NCBI RefSeq assembly: GCF_051860665.1
Contig: NZ_JBHYDM010000011.1
Span: forward strand, 62,001 to 126,000
DNA: 64,000 nucleotides
Reading direction: 5' to 3'
From: Falsiroseomonas sp051860665
Lineage (GTDB): Bacteria; Pseudomonadota; Alphaproteobacteria; Acetobacterales; Acetobacteraceae
Shown: positions 43,598 through 52,242 of the stretch, in pieces
Layout of the letters: each line of letters opens with the position of its first letter
Numbering within the stretch: the stretch's first letter is position 1
Made by a program: the position numbers and the translations under genes
Notes under the pieces: generated by a model
Databases searched by the model: none
Told to the model about the DNA's origin: nothing
What the model saw: the letters and a program-made list of their open reading frames with translations, nothing else

Positions 43598-43682
43598 GCG
43601 GGCGTGGTGGAACTGGTAGACGCGCCGGACTCAAAATCCGGTTCCGAGAGGAGTGTCGGTTCGATTCCGACCGCCCGCACCA
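43598..43682 (+). tRNA. tRNA-Leu (anticodon CAA)
   Basis: 85 nt with encoded CCA (43680-43682). Acceptor GCGGGCG (43598-43604) pairs with CGCCCGC (43672-43678). The anticodon arm CCGGA-CTCAAAA-TCCGG gives CAA, reading UUG. A long variable arm and the T loop GGTTCGATTCC mark a class II leucine tRNA. Confidence 0.97.
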
Positions 43683-43697
43683 CTTCTCCCCCTGATC

Positions 43698-44762
43698 TCA
43701 GTCCGCCTCGGCCTGTCCGTGGCGCCAATAGGCGGCGACGCGGCTCTGCTGGCGGCTGATGCCGAGCCCGGCCAGCGCCTCTCGCAACTGCGCCGCAGCC
43801 TGCCTTTCGCAGGCGGCCCAGACGAAACGATCCTCCGCCGCCGGCCAATCGATATCGGCCAGTGCCGCCGGCAGCAGGCTGGCCGTGCCCGGCGCGGCCG
43901 GCGCGCGATGCAGCCAGCGCAGCGTGAAGCCGGGTGGCAGGGCCAGCGGGATCTCATCCGCCGGGCCGTCCACCTCGATCACCGCGACGCCGGCCGTGCT
44001 GCGCGGCAGCAATTCCAGCATCCGGGCGATGGCGGGCAGCGCCGTCTCGTCCCCCATCAGCAATTGCCAGGGGGCCGGGTGCAGCCCGCCGCCGCCGGGG
44101 CCGGTGATGCCGCAAAGATCCCCAGGCCGTGCCTGTTCGGCGAATCGGGTCCCCGGGCCGCCATGGGCGTGGCGGACGAAATCGATCTCGATCAGCCCGG
44201 CCGCGACATCCACCCGGCGGATCGTATAGGCCCGCCGGTCCGGGCGCAGGGCGGCGGCCGGCCAGACCAGGCTGCCATCCGCCGCCTGGCGCGGCCATTG
44301 CGCGGGACCCTGGCCCTCGGGCGGGATATGGAGGCGGACATGAAGGGCCTCCGCCGTGTCGAAGCGGGCCAGATCCTCGCCCCACAGCACCAGCCGGCGC
44401 AGCCGCGGCGCAAGGTCCTGCACCGCCTGCACGCGCAGCTCCCGGAAATCCGAGAGCAGCGTGCCGGCCCCGAGCCCCGCCCAGCGGATCTCGGGCGCCT
44501 CGCCCTCGGCGAATTCCACCACATGCTCCGCCATGCCCAGGCAGAGGCGCTGCAGCGCCCTGGCATCGGTGGCCGCGGCGCCGAGGTGCAGCTCGCCCAC
44601 GCCGACCCGCAGGCTGCCCTGCCCGATCGGCAGCTCCGCCACCAGCGCCTCGCCCTGCGGCCGGAAGACCAGCCCGTGCTCGGCCAGATGCGCGACAAGC
44701 CGGGCGGCGACGGCGGCCGGGTCGCGCAGCGGGATCACCGCCTCGGAGGTGAAAGGCAGCAT
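43698..44762 (-). CDS. Siderophore-interacting protein with N-terminal DUF2218 domain
   Basis: 354 aa. Residues 1-95 match DUF2218 (AVAARLVAHLAEHGLVFRPQ, RVGVGELHLGAA). The rest is a ViuB-type ferric-siderophore reductase: AYTIRRVDVAAGLIEIDFVR for FAD binding, GTRFAEQARPGDLCGITGPG, LLMGDETALPAIARMLE and a C-terminal SIP domain. It releases iron from siderophores in the cytoplasm. AAGGA lies 7 nt before the ATG, and a Fur-like palindrome 42 nt upstream. The frame extends further upstream without family features. Confidence 0.9.
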   Translation of the reverse strand: MLPFTSEAVIPLRDPAAVAARLVAHLAEHGLVFRPQGEALVAELPIGQGSLRVGVGELHLGAAATDARALQRLCLGMAEHVVEFAEGEAPEIRWAGLGAGTLLSDFRELRVQAVQDLAPRLRRLVLWGEDLARFDTAEALHVRLHIPPEGQGPAQWPRQAADGSLVWPAAALRPDRRAYTIRRVDVAAGLIEIDFVRHAHGGPGTRFAEQARPGDLCGITGPGGGGLHPAPWQLLMGDETALPAIARMLELLPRSTAGVAVIEVDGPADEIPLALPPGFTLRWLHRAPAAPGTASLLPAALADIDWPAAEDRFVWAACERQAAAQLREALAGLGISRQQSRVAAYWRHGQAEAD

Positions 44763-44804
44763 GTCCGGATCCTTACGTCTGGGCGCGGGCGCAGCCTGAC
44801 GCAT

Positions 44805-44821
44805 TTGCGAATCATTCGCAA
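44805..44821 (-). promoter_or_regulatory. Fur-like palindrome upstream of the siderophore-interacting protein
   Basis: TTGCGAAT-C-ATTCGCAA is a perfect 8-1-8 palindrome with the same symmetry as a Fur box (TGATAAT-C-ATTATCA with GCG in place of GAT). It lies 42 nt upstream of the iron gene. Confidence 0.75.
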
Positions 44822-44839
44822 TACAGGCAAGCCCAGGCC

Positions 44840-45859
44840 TCAGGCGATGGCCGGCGTCGCGGCCAGGCCGAGCTCGGTCAGGATCGCCGCCACCAGCACC
44901 GCCTCCGCCGGGCGGGCCACGGCCGCGGCGCCGCGGCGCAGCAGCTCGACCAGCCCGATGCCGGGGCCGGCATCCAGGCACAGCACCAGGCCCCTGCCCG
45001 CCTCCCGCATCGCCGCCATGGCCGCCAGCGCCGGCGCCGCCTGGCCGGCCTCCGCGCCGCGTGGCGCCTGGAAGGCCGCCAGCAACCCCGGCAGCGCCGC
45101 GCCGGGATGCAGGTGCAGCGCCATGCCGGGCGCCGGCCGGCCCAGCAGCAGGGCCAGATGCTCCGCCCCGCCGTCCGTCTCGGCGAAGGCGATCGCCGTC
45201 CAGCGCGCGCCCGCGCTGTCGCGCAGCTCGGTCTGCGCCAGGCGCCGCAGCAGCGGGGCGGCGGCCAGGCGGTGGTGCAGCAGGGCGGTGACGGTGCCGC
45301 AGACCAGGCCGTGCCGCTCGGCGAAGGCGCGCAGCGCCGGGCCGCGCGCCACCTCCCCGGCCTCGTCCAGCACCTGGCAGAGCACCCCGGCCGCCTGGCT
45401 GCCGGAAAGCCGGCCGAGGTCGACCGCCGCCTCCACCAGCCCCGGCCGGCCCAGCAGCCCCTCCGGCTCCGCCACCAGGGGAAAGACATGGCCGGGCGTG
45501 ACCAGCGCCTCCGGGCCCGCCGTGGCATCGATGGCGACCGCGATGGTCCGCGCGCGGTCGAAGGCGGAGATGCCGGTGGAAACCCCTTCCCGCGCCTCGA
45601 TCGAGACGGTGAAGCGCGGGCGCGGGGCGGCGAAGCTGGCGGGCAGCAGCGGCAGGGCGAGCTGGCGGACCCGCTCCGGCGTCAGCGCCAGGCAGACCAG
45701 GCCCCGCGCCTCCCGCGCCATCAGGGCGATGAGGGCCGCGCTGGCATGCGCGGCGGGCACCACCAGCGCGCCCGCGGCCTCCGCCCCGTCCTGCTCGCAG
45801 AGCACCACGGCGCGGCCGGCCTGCGCCTCGGCGATCAGCAGCGCGGCCTCATCCAGCAT
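44840..45859 (-). CDS. Degenerate RibBA/RibBX-type paralogue
   Basis: 339 aa. Residues 1-200 align along the whole length of RibB (3,4-dihydroxy-2-butanone-4-phosphate synthase): FTVSIEAREGVSTGISAFDR, PGHVFPLVAEPEGLLGRPG, AAVDLGRLSGSQAAGVLCQV. Key residues are lost: the acidic loop ENEGD is EAAGA (residues 27-31), and the catalytic His of GHTEA is Leu141. The C-terminal part resembles GTP cyclohydrolase II but has no zinc cysteines. It is probably not a riboflavin enzyme. The ATG overlaps the ABC ATPase gene end by 11 nt; last gene of the long minus-strand cluster. Confidence 0.75.
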   Translation of the reverse strand: MLDEAALLIAEAQAGRAVVLCEQDGAEAAGALVVPAAHASAALIALMAREARGLVCLALTPERVRQLALPLLPASFAAPRPRFTVSIEAREGVSTGISAFDRARTIAVAIDATAGPEALVTPGHVFPLVAEPEGLLGRPGLVEAAVDLGRLSGSQAAGVLCQVLDEAGEVARGPALRAFAERHGLVCGTVTALLHHRLAAAPLLRRLAQTELRDSAGARWTAIAFAETDGGAEHLALLLGRPAPGMALHLHPGAALPGLLAAFQAPRGAEAGQAAPALAAMAAMREAGRGLVLCLDAGPGIGLVELLRRGAAAVARPAEAVLVAAILTELGLAATPAIA

Positions 45860-47483
45860 GGTCGGTCCCGATCCGGGCGAGGTCGGGGGTTGCCGCGCGG
45901 CGCCCGGCGGCCCAGCCGCGGCCGGGCACGGCGGCGAGCAGCGCCTGCGAATAGGGGTGGCTGGGCGCGGTCAGCAGGGTCTCCGCCGGCCCCTCCTCCA
46001 CCACCTCCCCACGCTGCATGATGGCGACGCGGTCGCAGACCTGCGCCGCCACGCGCAGGTCATGGGTGATGAAGACCATCGACAGGCCCAGCTTGCGGCG
46101 CAGCCCGGCCAGCAGGTCCAGCACCTGCGCCTGCACCGAAAGATCGAGGGCGGAGACGGGTTCGTCCGCCACCAGCACATCGGGCTCCAGCGCCAGGGCG
46201 CGCGCCAGGCCGATGCGCTGGCGCTGGCCGCCGGAGAATTCATGCGGGAAGCGGTCCAGGGAAGCGGGGTCGAGCCCCACCAGCAGGAACAGGTCCTCGG
46301 CCCTTTCGCGCAGGTCCCGCCCCCGCACCCCGCGCAGCGCCAGCCCCTGCGTCACCAGGTCTCCCGCCCGCCGACGCGGGTTGAGCGAGGTGAAGGGATC
46401 CTGGAAGACCATCTGGATCCGCCCGGTCTGCGATCGCCAGGCCGCGCTGCCGATGCGCGTGATATCCGTGCCGAGGATGCGGATGGCCCCCGAATCCGGC
46501 GTCATCAGCTTCATCAGGCAGCGCGCCAGGGTGGACTTGCCCGAGCCGCTTTCGCCCACGATGCCGAGCGTGGTGCCGCGCGGCAGCCGCAGCGAGACGT
46601 CGCGCAGCGCCGGCACCGTGCGGCCACGCTTGCGGAAGGTCTTGTTCAGGCCTGCCACCTCCAGCACCGCCGGCGCCTGGCTCGGCCGATAGGGCGGCGG
46701 CCGCAGCGCCGGCATGGCGGCGATCAGCGCCTGGGTATAGGCGTGGCGCGGATGGTTCAGCACGGCCTCCGCCGGGCCCTGCTCCACCACCTCCCCCTGC
46801 CGCATCACCGCGATGCGCGTCGCCACCTCCGCCACCACGCCGAAATCATGCGTGATGAACAGCACGCCCATGCCGCGCCGCGCGCGCAGCTCCCGGATCA
46901 GGCCGAGGATCTGCGCCTGGGTCGTCACATCCAGCGCCGTCGTCGGCTCGTCCGCGATCAGCAGACGCGGCTCCAGCGCGATGGCCATGGCGATGACGCA
47001 GCGCTGCCGCTGGCCGCCCGAGAGTTCATGCGGATAGGCGCGGGCGATCTGCCGGGGCTCGGGCAGGTGCAGGCTCTCCAGCAGCGCCTGCACCCGGGCA
47101 GCGATCGCGGCACGGCCGAGGGTGGTATGGGTGCGATAGACCTCGGCGATCTGCGCGCCCACCGTATGCAGCGGATTCAGCGCCGTCATCGGGTCCTGGA
47201 ACACCATGCCGATGCGACGGCCGCTGATGCCGCGCAACTGCGCGAGTAGCAGTGGCAGCAGGTCCGTGCCCTCGAAGAGGATGCGCCCCGCGGTGGCGCG
47301 CACCCCAGGCGGCAGCAGGCCGAGGATCGCCGCCGCAGTCAGCGACTTGCCCGATCCACTCTCCCCCACCACGCAGAGCACTTCCCCCGCCGCGACGGAG
47401 AGCGAGACATCCCGCGCCGCAAAGGGCCGGTCCGCGCCACGCGGCAGGGCAACCGAAAGGTTCTGGATCTCGAGCAGCGTCAT
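45849..47483 (-). CDS. Dipeptide/oligopeptide-type ABC transporter ATPase, fused DppD-DppF form
   Basis: 544 aa with two complete ATPase domains. Domain 1 has GESGSGKSLTAA near residue 37, LSGGQRQR and LLIADEPTTALDV. Domain 2 has GESGSGKSTLARCLMKLM near 315, FSGGQRQRIGLARALAL and VLVADEPVSALDL. It energises the DppBC-type permeases upstream. The start overlaps the DppC-like stop by 4 nt. Confidence 0.93.
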   Translation of the reverse strand: MTLLEIQNLSVALPRGADRPFAARDVSLSVAAGEVLCVVGESGSGKSLTAAAILGLLPPGVRATAGRILFEGTDLLPLLLAQLRGISGRRIGMVFQDPMTALNPLHTVGAQIAEVYRTHTTLGRAAIAARVQALLESLHLPEPRQIARAYPHELSGGQRQRCVIAMAIALEPRLLIADEPTTALDVTTQAQILGLIRELRARRGMGVLFITHDFGVVAEVATRIAVMRQGEVVEQGPAEAVLNHPRHAYTQALIAAMPALRPPPYRPSQAPAVLEVAGLNKTFRKRGRTVPALRDVSLRLPRGTTLGIVGESGSGKSTLARCLMKLMTPDSGAIRILGTDITRIGSAAWRSQTGRIQMVFQDPFTSLNPRRRAGDLVTQGLALRGVRGRDLRERAEDLFLLVGLDPASLDRFPHEFSGGQRQRIGLARALALEPDVLVADEPVSALDLSVQAQVLDLLAGLRRKLGLSMVFITHDLRVAAQVCDRVAIMQRGEVVEEGPAETLLTAPSHPYSQALLAAVPGRGWAAGRRAATPDLARIGTDHAG

Positions 47484-48313
47484 CGCCGGCCCAGCCGCGG
47501 GTTCAGCAGGTCGTTCACCCCCTGCCCGACCAGCGAGATGGCCAGCACCGTGACGATGATGGCGAGCCCCGGCAGCGCCGCGACATACCAGGCCCCGCGC
47601 AGCACGCGCCGCCCGTCGCCGATCAGATTGCCCCAGGAGGCGATGTTCGGATCCGACAGGCCGAGGAAGGCGAGCGCGCTTTCGTTGAGGATCGCGATGG
47701 CCATGACGACGCTGACATAGACGATGACCGGCGGCAGCGCGCTCGGCAGGATCTCGCGGAAGATAATGCGCGCATGCGCCATGCCGAGGGTGCGGCAGGA
47801 CAGCACGAAATCGCGCATCCGCAGCGTCAGGAACTCCGCCCGCGTCAGCCGCGCCGGCGCGGTCCAGGAGACGGCGCCGATGGCCAGCGCCAGGGTGGTG
47901 ATCTCGGAGCCGAAGATCACCACCAGCATCAGCAGCAGGATGAAGCTCGGCACCGTCTGGAAGGCCTCCGTCACCCGCATCAGCGCGGCATCCACATGGC
48001 CGCCGAAATAGCCGGAGATGGCGCCGACCACGATGCCCACGCCGATCGCGATGCCCGTGGCCACCAGGCCGACCAGCAGCGAGACGCGGGCGCCGTGGAA
48101 GATCTGCGCGGCGATGTCGCGCCCGACCGAATCGGTGCCGAGCGGCAGGCCTTCCTCCGTGAAGGGCGGCGTCAGCGGCGCGCCGGCGAGCGAGAGCGGA
48201 TCCTCCGGGAACAGCCAGTCGGCACTCGCCGCCATGCCGATCACGCCGAGCAGCAGAACCAGCCCCACCAATGCGGCGATGGAACGGGCATAGCGGCGAA
48301 ACGCGGCCTGCAT
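47480..48313 (-). CDS. ABC transporter permease, DppC type
   Basis: 277 aa with about six membrane spans. LGTDSVGRDIAAQIFHGARV and the permease motif FVLSCRTLGMAHARIIFREI are typical of DppC/OppC. It pairs with the DppB-like subunit 3 nt upstream. The substrate of this subfamily ranges over peptides, glycosides and small heterocycles. Confidence 0.92.
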   Translation of the reverse strand: MQAAFRRYARSIAALVGLVLLLGVIGMAASADWLFPEDPLSLAGAPLTPPFTEEGLPLGTDSVGRDIAAQIFHGARVSLLVGLVATGIAIGVGIVVGAISGYFGGHVDAALMRVTEAFQTVPSFILLLMLVVIFGSEITTLALAIGAVSWTAPARLTRAEFLTLRMRDFVLSCRTLGMAHARIIFREILPSALPPVIVYVSVVMAIAILNESALAFLGLSDPNIASWGNLIGDGRRVLRGAWYVAALPGLAIIVTVLAISLVGQGVNDLLNPRLGRR

Positions 48314-48316
48314 CGC

Positions 48317-49294
48317 TCAGCCCTCCACATCGATGCGCGGGTCGAGGCGCGCATAGATCAGGTCGATGACCAGATTCACCACCACCACGAGGACGGCGGA
48401 CATGATGACGATGCCCAGCATCATGTTGAGGTCGCGCTGCACCACCGCCTCCTGCGCCAGGCGCCCGAGGCCGGGCAGCGAGAAGACGCTCTCCACCACC
48501 ACCGCGCCGCCCAGCATGGAGCTCGCCTGCAGCCCCGCGATGGTGACCATCGGCAGCAGCGCGTTGCGCAGCGCGTGGCGGAACAGAACGGCGCCTTCCC
48601 GCACCCCCTTGGCGCGGGCGGTGCGCATGAAGTCCAGCGTCATCACCTCCAGCATCGCGGTGCGCATCACGCGCAGGTAGACGGCGAAGAAGATCAGCGC
48701 GAGGGTCAGCGTCGGCAGCAGCAGGTGCAGGGCCATGTCCAGCAGCAGCGCCAGCCCCTCATGCCCCGCGCGCAGATCCGAGAGGCCGCCGGCCGGCAGC
48801 CAACCGAGCGTGACCGCGAAGAGCATGATCGCCATCAGCCCGAACCAGAAGGAGGGCATGGCATAGACCAGCATGCCGAGCACCGAGATCAGCGTATCCG
48901 GCCAGCGATGCACGTAGCGCGCGGCGACGACGCCCACGACGCAGCCGCCGACGAAGGCGAGCGTCATGGCCGAGACCATCAGCACCACCGTCACCGGCAG
49001 CCGCTCCAGGATCAGCGCCAGGACCGGGCGGCCATAGGCGATGGAGACGCCGAGATCGAAGCTCGCCAGCCGGCCGAGATAGGCGGCGAACTGCGTCATC
49101 ACGCTGCCATCCAGCCCATAGTAGCTGCGCAGCAGGCGGCTGAGCGTATCGTCGCTGCTGCCCATCTGCCCGATCAGCGCATCCACCGCATCGCCGGGGG
49201 CGAGCTGCAGCAGGAAGAAGAGCCCGGCCAGGATGATGGCGAGGCAGGGGACGCTGAGCATCAGCCGCCGCAGGGCCAGCCGCAGGATGCGCAT
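48317..49294 (-). CDS. ABC transporter permease, DppB type
   Basis: 325 aa with about six spans. FFLLQLAPGDAVDALIGQMG is the DppB N-terminal motif, and FMRTARAKGVREGAVLFRHA is the EAA-type loop. It directly abuts the binding-protein gene (0 nt gap) and precedes the DppC-like gene. Confidence 0.93.
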   Translation of the reverse strand: MRILRLALRRLMLSVPCLAIILAGLFFLLQLAPGDAVDALIGQMGSSDDTLSRLLRSYYGLDGSVMTQFAAYLGRLASFDLGVSIAYGRPVLALILERLPVTVVLMVSAMTLAFVGGCVVGVVAARYVHRWPDTLISVLGMLVYAMPSFWFGLMAIMLFAVTLGWLPAGGLSDLRAGHEGLALLLDMALHLLLPTLTLALIFFAVYLRVMRTAMLEVMTLDFMRTARAKGVREGAVLFRHALRNALLPMVTIAGLQASSMLGGAVVVESVFSLPGLGRLAQEAVVQRDLNMMLGIVIMSAVLVVVVNLVIDLIYARLDPRIDVEG

Positions 49295-50884
49295 TCAGCC
49301 GGCCATCCACAGATCGGCCCAGTGGCTGCCGGTCCAGCGCGCATTGTTGTGGTCGTTGCGCATCTTCGGCACGACGACCGAAGTGTAGGTCTGCTCCACC
49401 GCGAACCAGAGCGGCAGGTCGCGCATCACCATCGCGCCGAGGTCGTGATAGAGTTGCTTGCGCCGCGCCGGATCCACCTCCTCCGCCGCCGTATCGATCA
49501 GCGAATCCATCTCGGGCGCGAGCCAGCCCCACTGGTTGCTCCAGGGCACGCCGCGCGGCTGGCCGGAGCGCAGGAAGACCGTGGTGCTGATCTGCGGGTC
49601 GTTGCGGAAACCAATGGTCTCGGCTGTGAGATCAAAATTCCAGTCACGCATGACATTGGCCAGATAGGCCGCGCTATCATAGGCGGTCAGCGTCACGCGC
49701 ACACCGATGCGCTGAAGCGACTGCTGCACGAAGGTGGTGAAGCGCACGGCGTCATCGCCATTGGTTGAGGTCATGCGCAGCGTCATGCGCACCCCGCCGG
49801 CGCCGCGGCGATAGCCCGCCTCGTCCAGCAGCGCCTCCGCCCGGCGCGGGTCGAAGGGATAGTCCGGCAGGTCCGGCGCGAAGAAGGCACTGCTGCTGGG
49901 CTGCAGGCCGAGCCCCCGCCGGCCGAGGCCCTGGAGGAAGGCGCGCACGTAGAAATTGGCGTCGATCGCATGCACGAAGGCGCGGCGCACCCGCACATCC
50001 TGCAGCTCCGCCTTGCGATGATTGAAGCACAGGGTATTGCCGATGGAATTCGCCTCGTTTCCCTTGGCGGAGACGCGGAAGCGCCCCTCCCGCGCCAGCC
50101 GGGCGAGGTCGGTGCGCGGCATGGAGGAGAACAGGCTCATATCCACCGCACCCGATTCCACCGCCGCCGTCGCCGCCGCCGGATCCGGCACGAAGCGGGT
50201 GATGATGCGGTCCAGATAGGGCAGGCCAGGCTGCCAGTAGCTGGGGTTGCGCTCGACGATGCAGTGCTGGCCCGCGCTGTAGCTGACGAACTTGAACGGC
50301 CCGGTGCCGACCGGTGCGAGGTTCGCGGGATTGGCGAAGAAATCCGTGCCCTCATACAGATGCCGCGGCGCCACGTAGGAAAGCTCCGTCGCCGCAAATA
50401 GCAGTTGGCGCAGCGGCATGGGGCGGGAGAAGCGGAAGATCGCCGTGGTGGCATCCGGCGTGTCCACGGCGACCAGGTTGCGGAAGACGATGGTCCCGTA
50501 GTTCTGCACCTTGCGCCACATCTCCAGGGCGCTGAACTGGACATCGGCGGAGGTGAAGGGCGCACCGTCATGCCAGCGCACGCCGTCACGTAGCCGGAAG
50601 GTGATGGCGAGACCATCCGGCGTCGAGTCCCAGGCGGTGGCCAGGCGGCCCTCCGGCTCGCCATCGGGACCCAGATCCACCAAGGGCTCGATGATCTTGG
50701 CCGCCAGGTTGGTGATGGAGAAATTGCCGCGCAGCGCCGGGTTCAGGAAGCGTGGATCGGTGGTGACCAGCACCGTCACCGTGCCGCCACGGCGCGGCGC
50801 CTCCTGCCCCATCGCCGGCGCGCCCAGCAGCAGCCCGGCGCCACCCAGCAGCGCCGCACGACGAGGGATTTGGAAAGGGTGCAT
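49295..50884 (-). CDS. ABC transporter substrate-binding protein, family 5
   Basis: 529 aa periplasmic protein. Signal sequence with twin arginine (FQIPRRAALLGGAGLLLGAP). SBP_bac_5 features: IIEPLVDLGPDGEPEGRLAT, LRDGVRWHDGAPFTSADVQF, GTGPFKFVSYSAGQHCIVER, FDPRRAEALLDEAGYRRG. GGAGG lies 9 nt before the ATG at 50884; a start 24 nt earlier has no ribosome site. The gene overlaps the end of the LLM monooxygenase frame only if that longer start is used. First gene of the dpp-type set. Confidence 0.92.
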   Translation of the reverse strand: MHPFQIPRRAALLGGAGLLLGAPAMGQEAPRRGGTVTVLVTTDPRFLNPALRGNFSITNLAAKIIEPLVDLGPDGEPEGRLATAWDSTPDGLAITFRLRDGVRWHDGAPFTSADVQFSALEMWRKVQNYGTIVFRNLVAVDTPDATTAIFRFSRPMPLRQLLFAATELSYVAPRHLYEGTDFFANPANLAPVGTGPFKFVSYSAGQHCIVERNPSYWQPGLPYLDRIITRFVPDPAAATAAVESGAVDMSLFSSMPRTDLARLAREGRFRVSAKGNEANSIGNTLCFNHRKAELQDVRVRRAFVHAIDANFYVRAFLQGLGRRGLGLQPSSSAFFAPDLPDYPFDPRRAEALLDEAGYRRGAGGVRMTLRMTSTNGDDAVRFTTFVQQSLQRIGVRVTLTAYDSAAYLANVMRDWNFDLTAETIGFRNDPQISTTVFLRSGQPRGVPWSNQWGWLAPEMDSLIDTAAEEVDPARRKQLYHDLGAMVMRDLPLWFAVEQTYTSVVVPKMRNDHNNARWTGSHWADLWMAG

Positions 50885-50904
50885 GCGGCTTGCCTCCAGG
50901 CGGG

Positions 50905-52242
50905 TCATGTCAGCAGGTTCTCGCGCAGCGTGCGGCCCTCGTAGCGCCGCCGCAGCCGGCCACGCCGCTGCAATTCCGGCACGAGGAAATCGACGAGGTT
51001 CAGCGTGTCCCGCGGCGTCGCCTGGGGGTGGGAGACCATGAAGCCACCGCGCTGCCCGGCGCCGTCGAATTCCGCCTCCAGGTAATCCGCCACCTGCGTC
51101 GCATCGCCCGCAAAGGTGCGGTCATAGCCGGTGGCGGCGCGCAGGCCATGTTCGAAGAACTCCGCCGGCGTCATCTCCGCCGTCTCGCCGTAGCGCAGCA
51201 CCAGCTGGTGCAGCAGGCCGACCGGCGAGGCGCCCATCGCGGCAATCTCGCGGTTCAGATCGGCCGGGCGGAAGCGCGCCGGCAGGCGGGCGAAATCCCA
51301 GCCGATATTGTGCGAGAGATAGGCGCCGACCCCATCGGGCGGGATCATCTCCAGCAGGCTCTCCTTGCGCGCCTTCGCCTCCGCCTCGGTCTGGGCCACG
51401 ATCAGCGGCGTGCTGAACAGGATGCCGACCTTGGACGGATCGCGCCCCTTCGCCAGAAGCGCCGCATCCAGCGCGGCCCGATGCTTCTGCTTCTGCGCCA
51501 GCGGCGGACCGGCGGCGAAGACATGCTCGGCGAAATGCGCCGAGGCCTGCACGCCGCGCGGCGATCCGCCGGCCTGGATCAGCACCGGCTCGATCTGCGG
51601 CGAGGGCACAACGGAGAGCGGGCCGCGCACCTTGAAGAAGCGACCATCGTGCAGGATCGGCCGCACCTTCGCGGGGTCCGCCATCATCCCGCTGTCGCGA
51701 TCCCAGAGGAAGGCATCGGCATCCACGCTGCGCCACAGCGCCTTGCAGACATCGATGAACTCTTCCATGCGCTCGTAGCGCGCAGTGTGCTCCATCAGCT
51801 CATCGAAGCCGTAATTGGCGGCATCGGCGCGGCGGGTGGAGGTGATGACGTTGAAGGCGATGCGACCGCCCGTGACGTGATCCAGCGAGTTCAGAAGACG
51901 CGCGACATAGAAGGGATGCATGAAGGTGGAGGCATAGGTCAGGCCGAAGCCGATATGCCGCGTCGCCCGCGCCATCAGGGCGATATAGGGCGACATATCC
52001 TGACGCGGCCAGCCAATGCCCCAGCGCACCGCATCCTCCTCCGAGCCCTTCCAGGTGCTCGGGATGCCGGTGCCATCGCCGAAGAACAGCATGTCGATGC
52101 AGCCGCGCTCCGCGATGCGGGCGATCTCCTCGAAGACCGCCGGGTCCGGATACAGGCTGTTCACCCAGGATCCAGGGCTGCGCCAGCGCCCATCGAGATG
52201 CGTCATCGACAGGTCGAGCGCGAGGTGCATGCGGACCGTCAT
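50905..52242 (-). CDS. LLM-class FMN-dependent monooxygenase (NtaA/SnaA/DszA type)
   Basis: 445 aa TIM-barrel luciferase-like protein. Typical motifs: EIARIAERGCIDMLFFGDGT, FGLTYASTFMHPFYVARLLN, SLDHVTGGRIAFNVITS, FKVRGPLSVVPSPQ and VLIQAGGSPRGVQASAHFAE. These enzymes use FMNH2 and O2 to oxidise carbon next to N or S. The ATG overlaps the biuret-hydrolase-like stop by 4 nt. No flavin reductase gene is in the cluster. Substrate unknown. Confidence 0.88.
   Translation of the reverse strand: MTVRMHLALDLSMTHLDGRWRSPGSWVNSLYPDPAVFEEIARIAERGCIDMLFFGDGTGIPSTWKGSEEDAVRWGIGWPRQDMSPYIALMARATRHIGFGLTYASTFMHPFYVARLLNSLDHVTGGRIAFNVITSTRRADAANYGFDELMEHTARYERMEEFIDVCKALWRSVDADAFLWDRDSGMMADPAKVRPILHDGRFFKVRGPLSVVPSPQIEPVLIQAGGSPRGVQASAHFAEHVFAAGPPLAQKQKHRAALDAALLAKGRDPSKVGILFSTPLIVAQTEAEAKARKESLLEMIPPDGVGAYLSHNIGWDFARLPARFRPADLNREIAAMGASPVGLLHQLVLRYGETAEMTPAEFFEHGLRAATGYDRTFAGDATQVADYLEAEFDGAGQRGGFMVSHPQATPRDTLNLVDFLVPELQRRGRLRRRYEGRTLRENLLT

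Noticed and set aside
44840..45859. Calling this gene a functional ribBA for riboflavin synthesis
   Set aside because: The acidic loop, catalytic His and zinc cysteines are all replaced.
43653..47249. A 1198-codon plus-strand frame opposite the siderophore protein and the ABC ATPase
   Set aside because: Antisense shadow with biased composition and no motif; the minus-strand genes are convincing.
47252..49768. An 838-codon plus-strand frame opposite the Dpp-type permeases
   Set aside because: Its His/Gln/Asp/Gly-rich sequence is typical of the complement of hydrophobic membrane genes.
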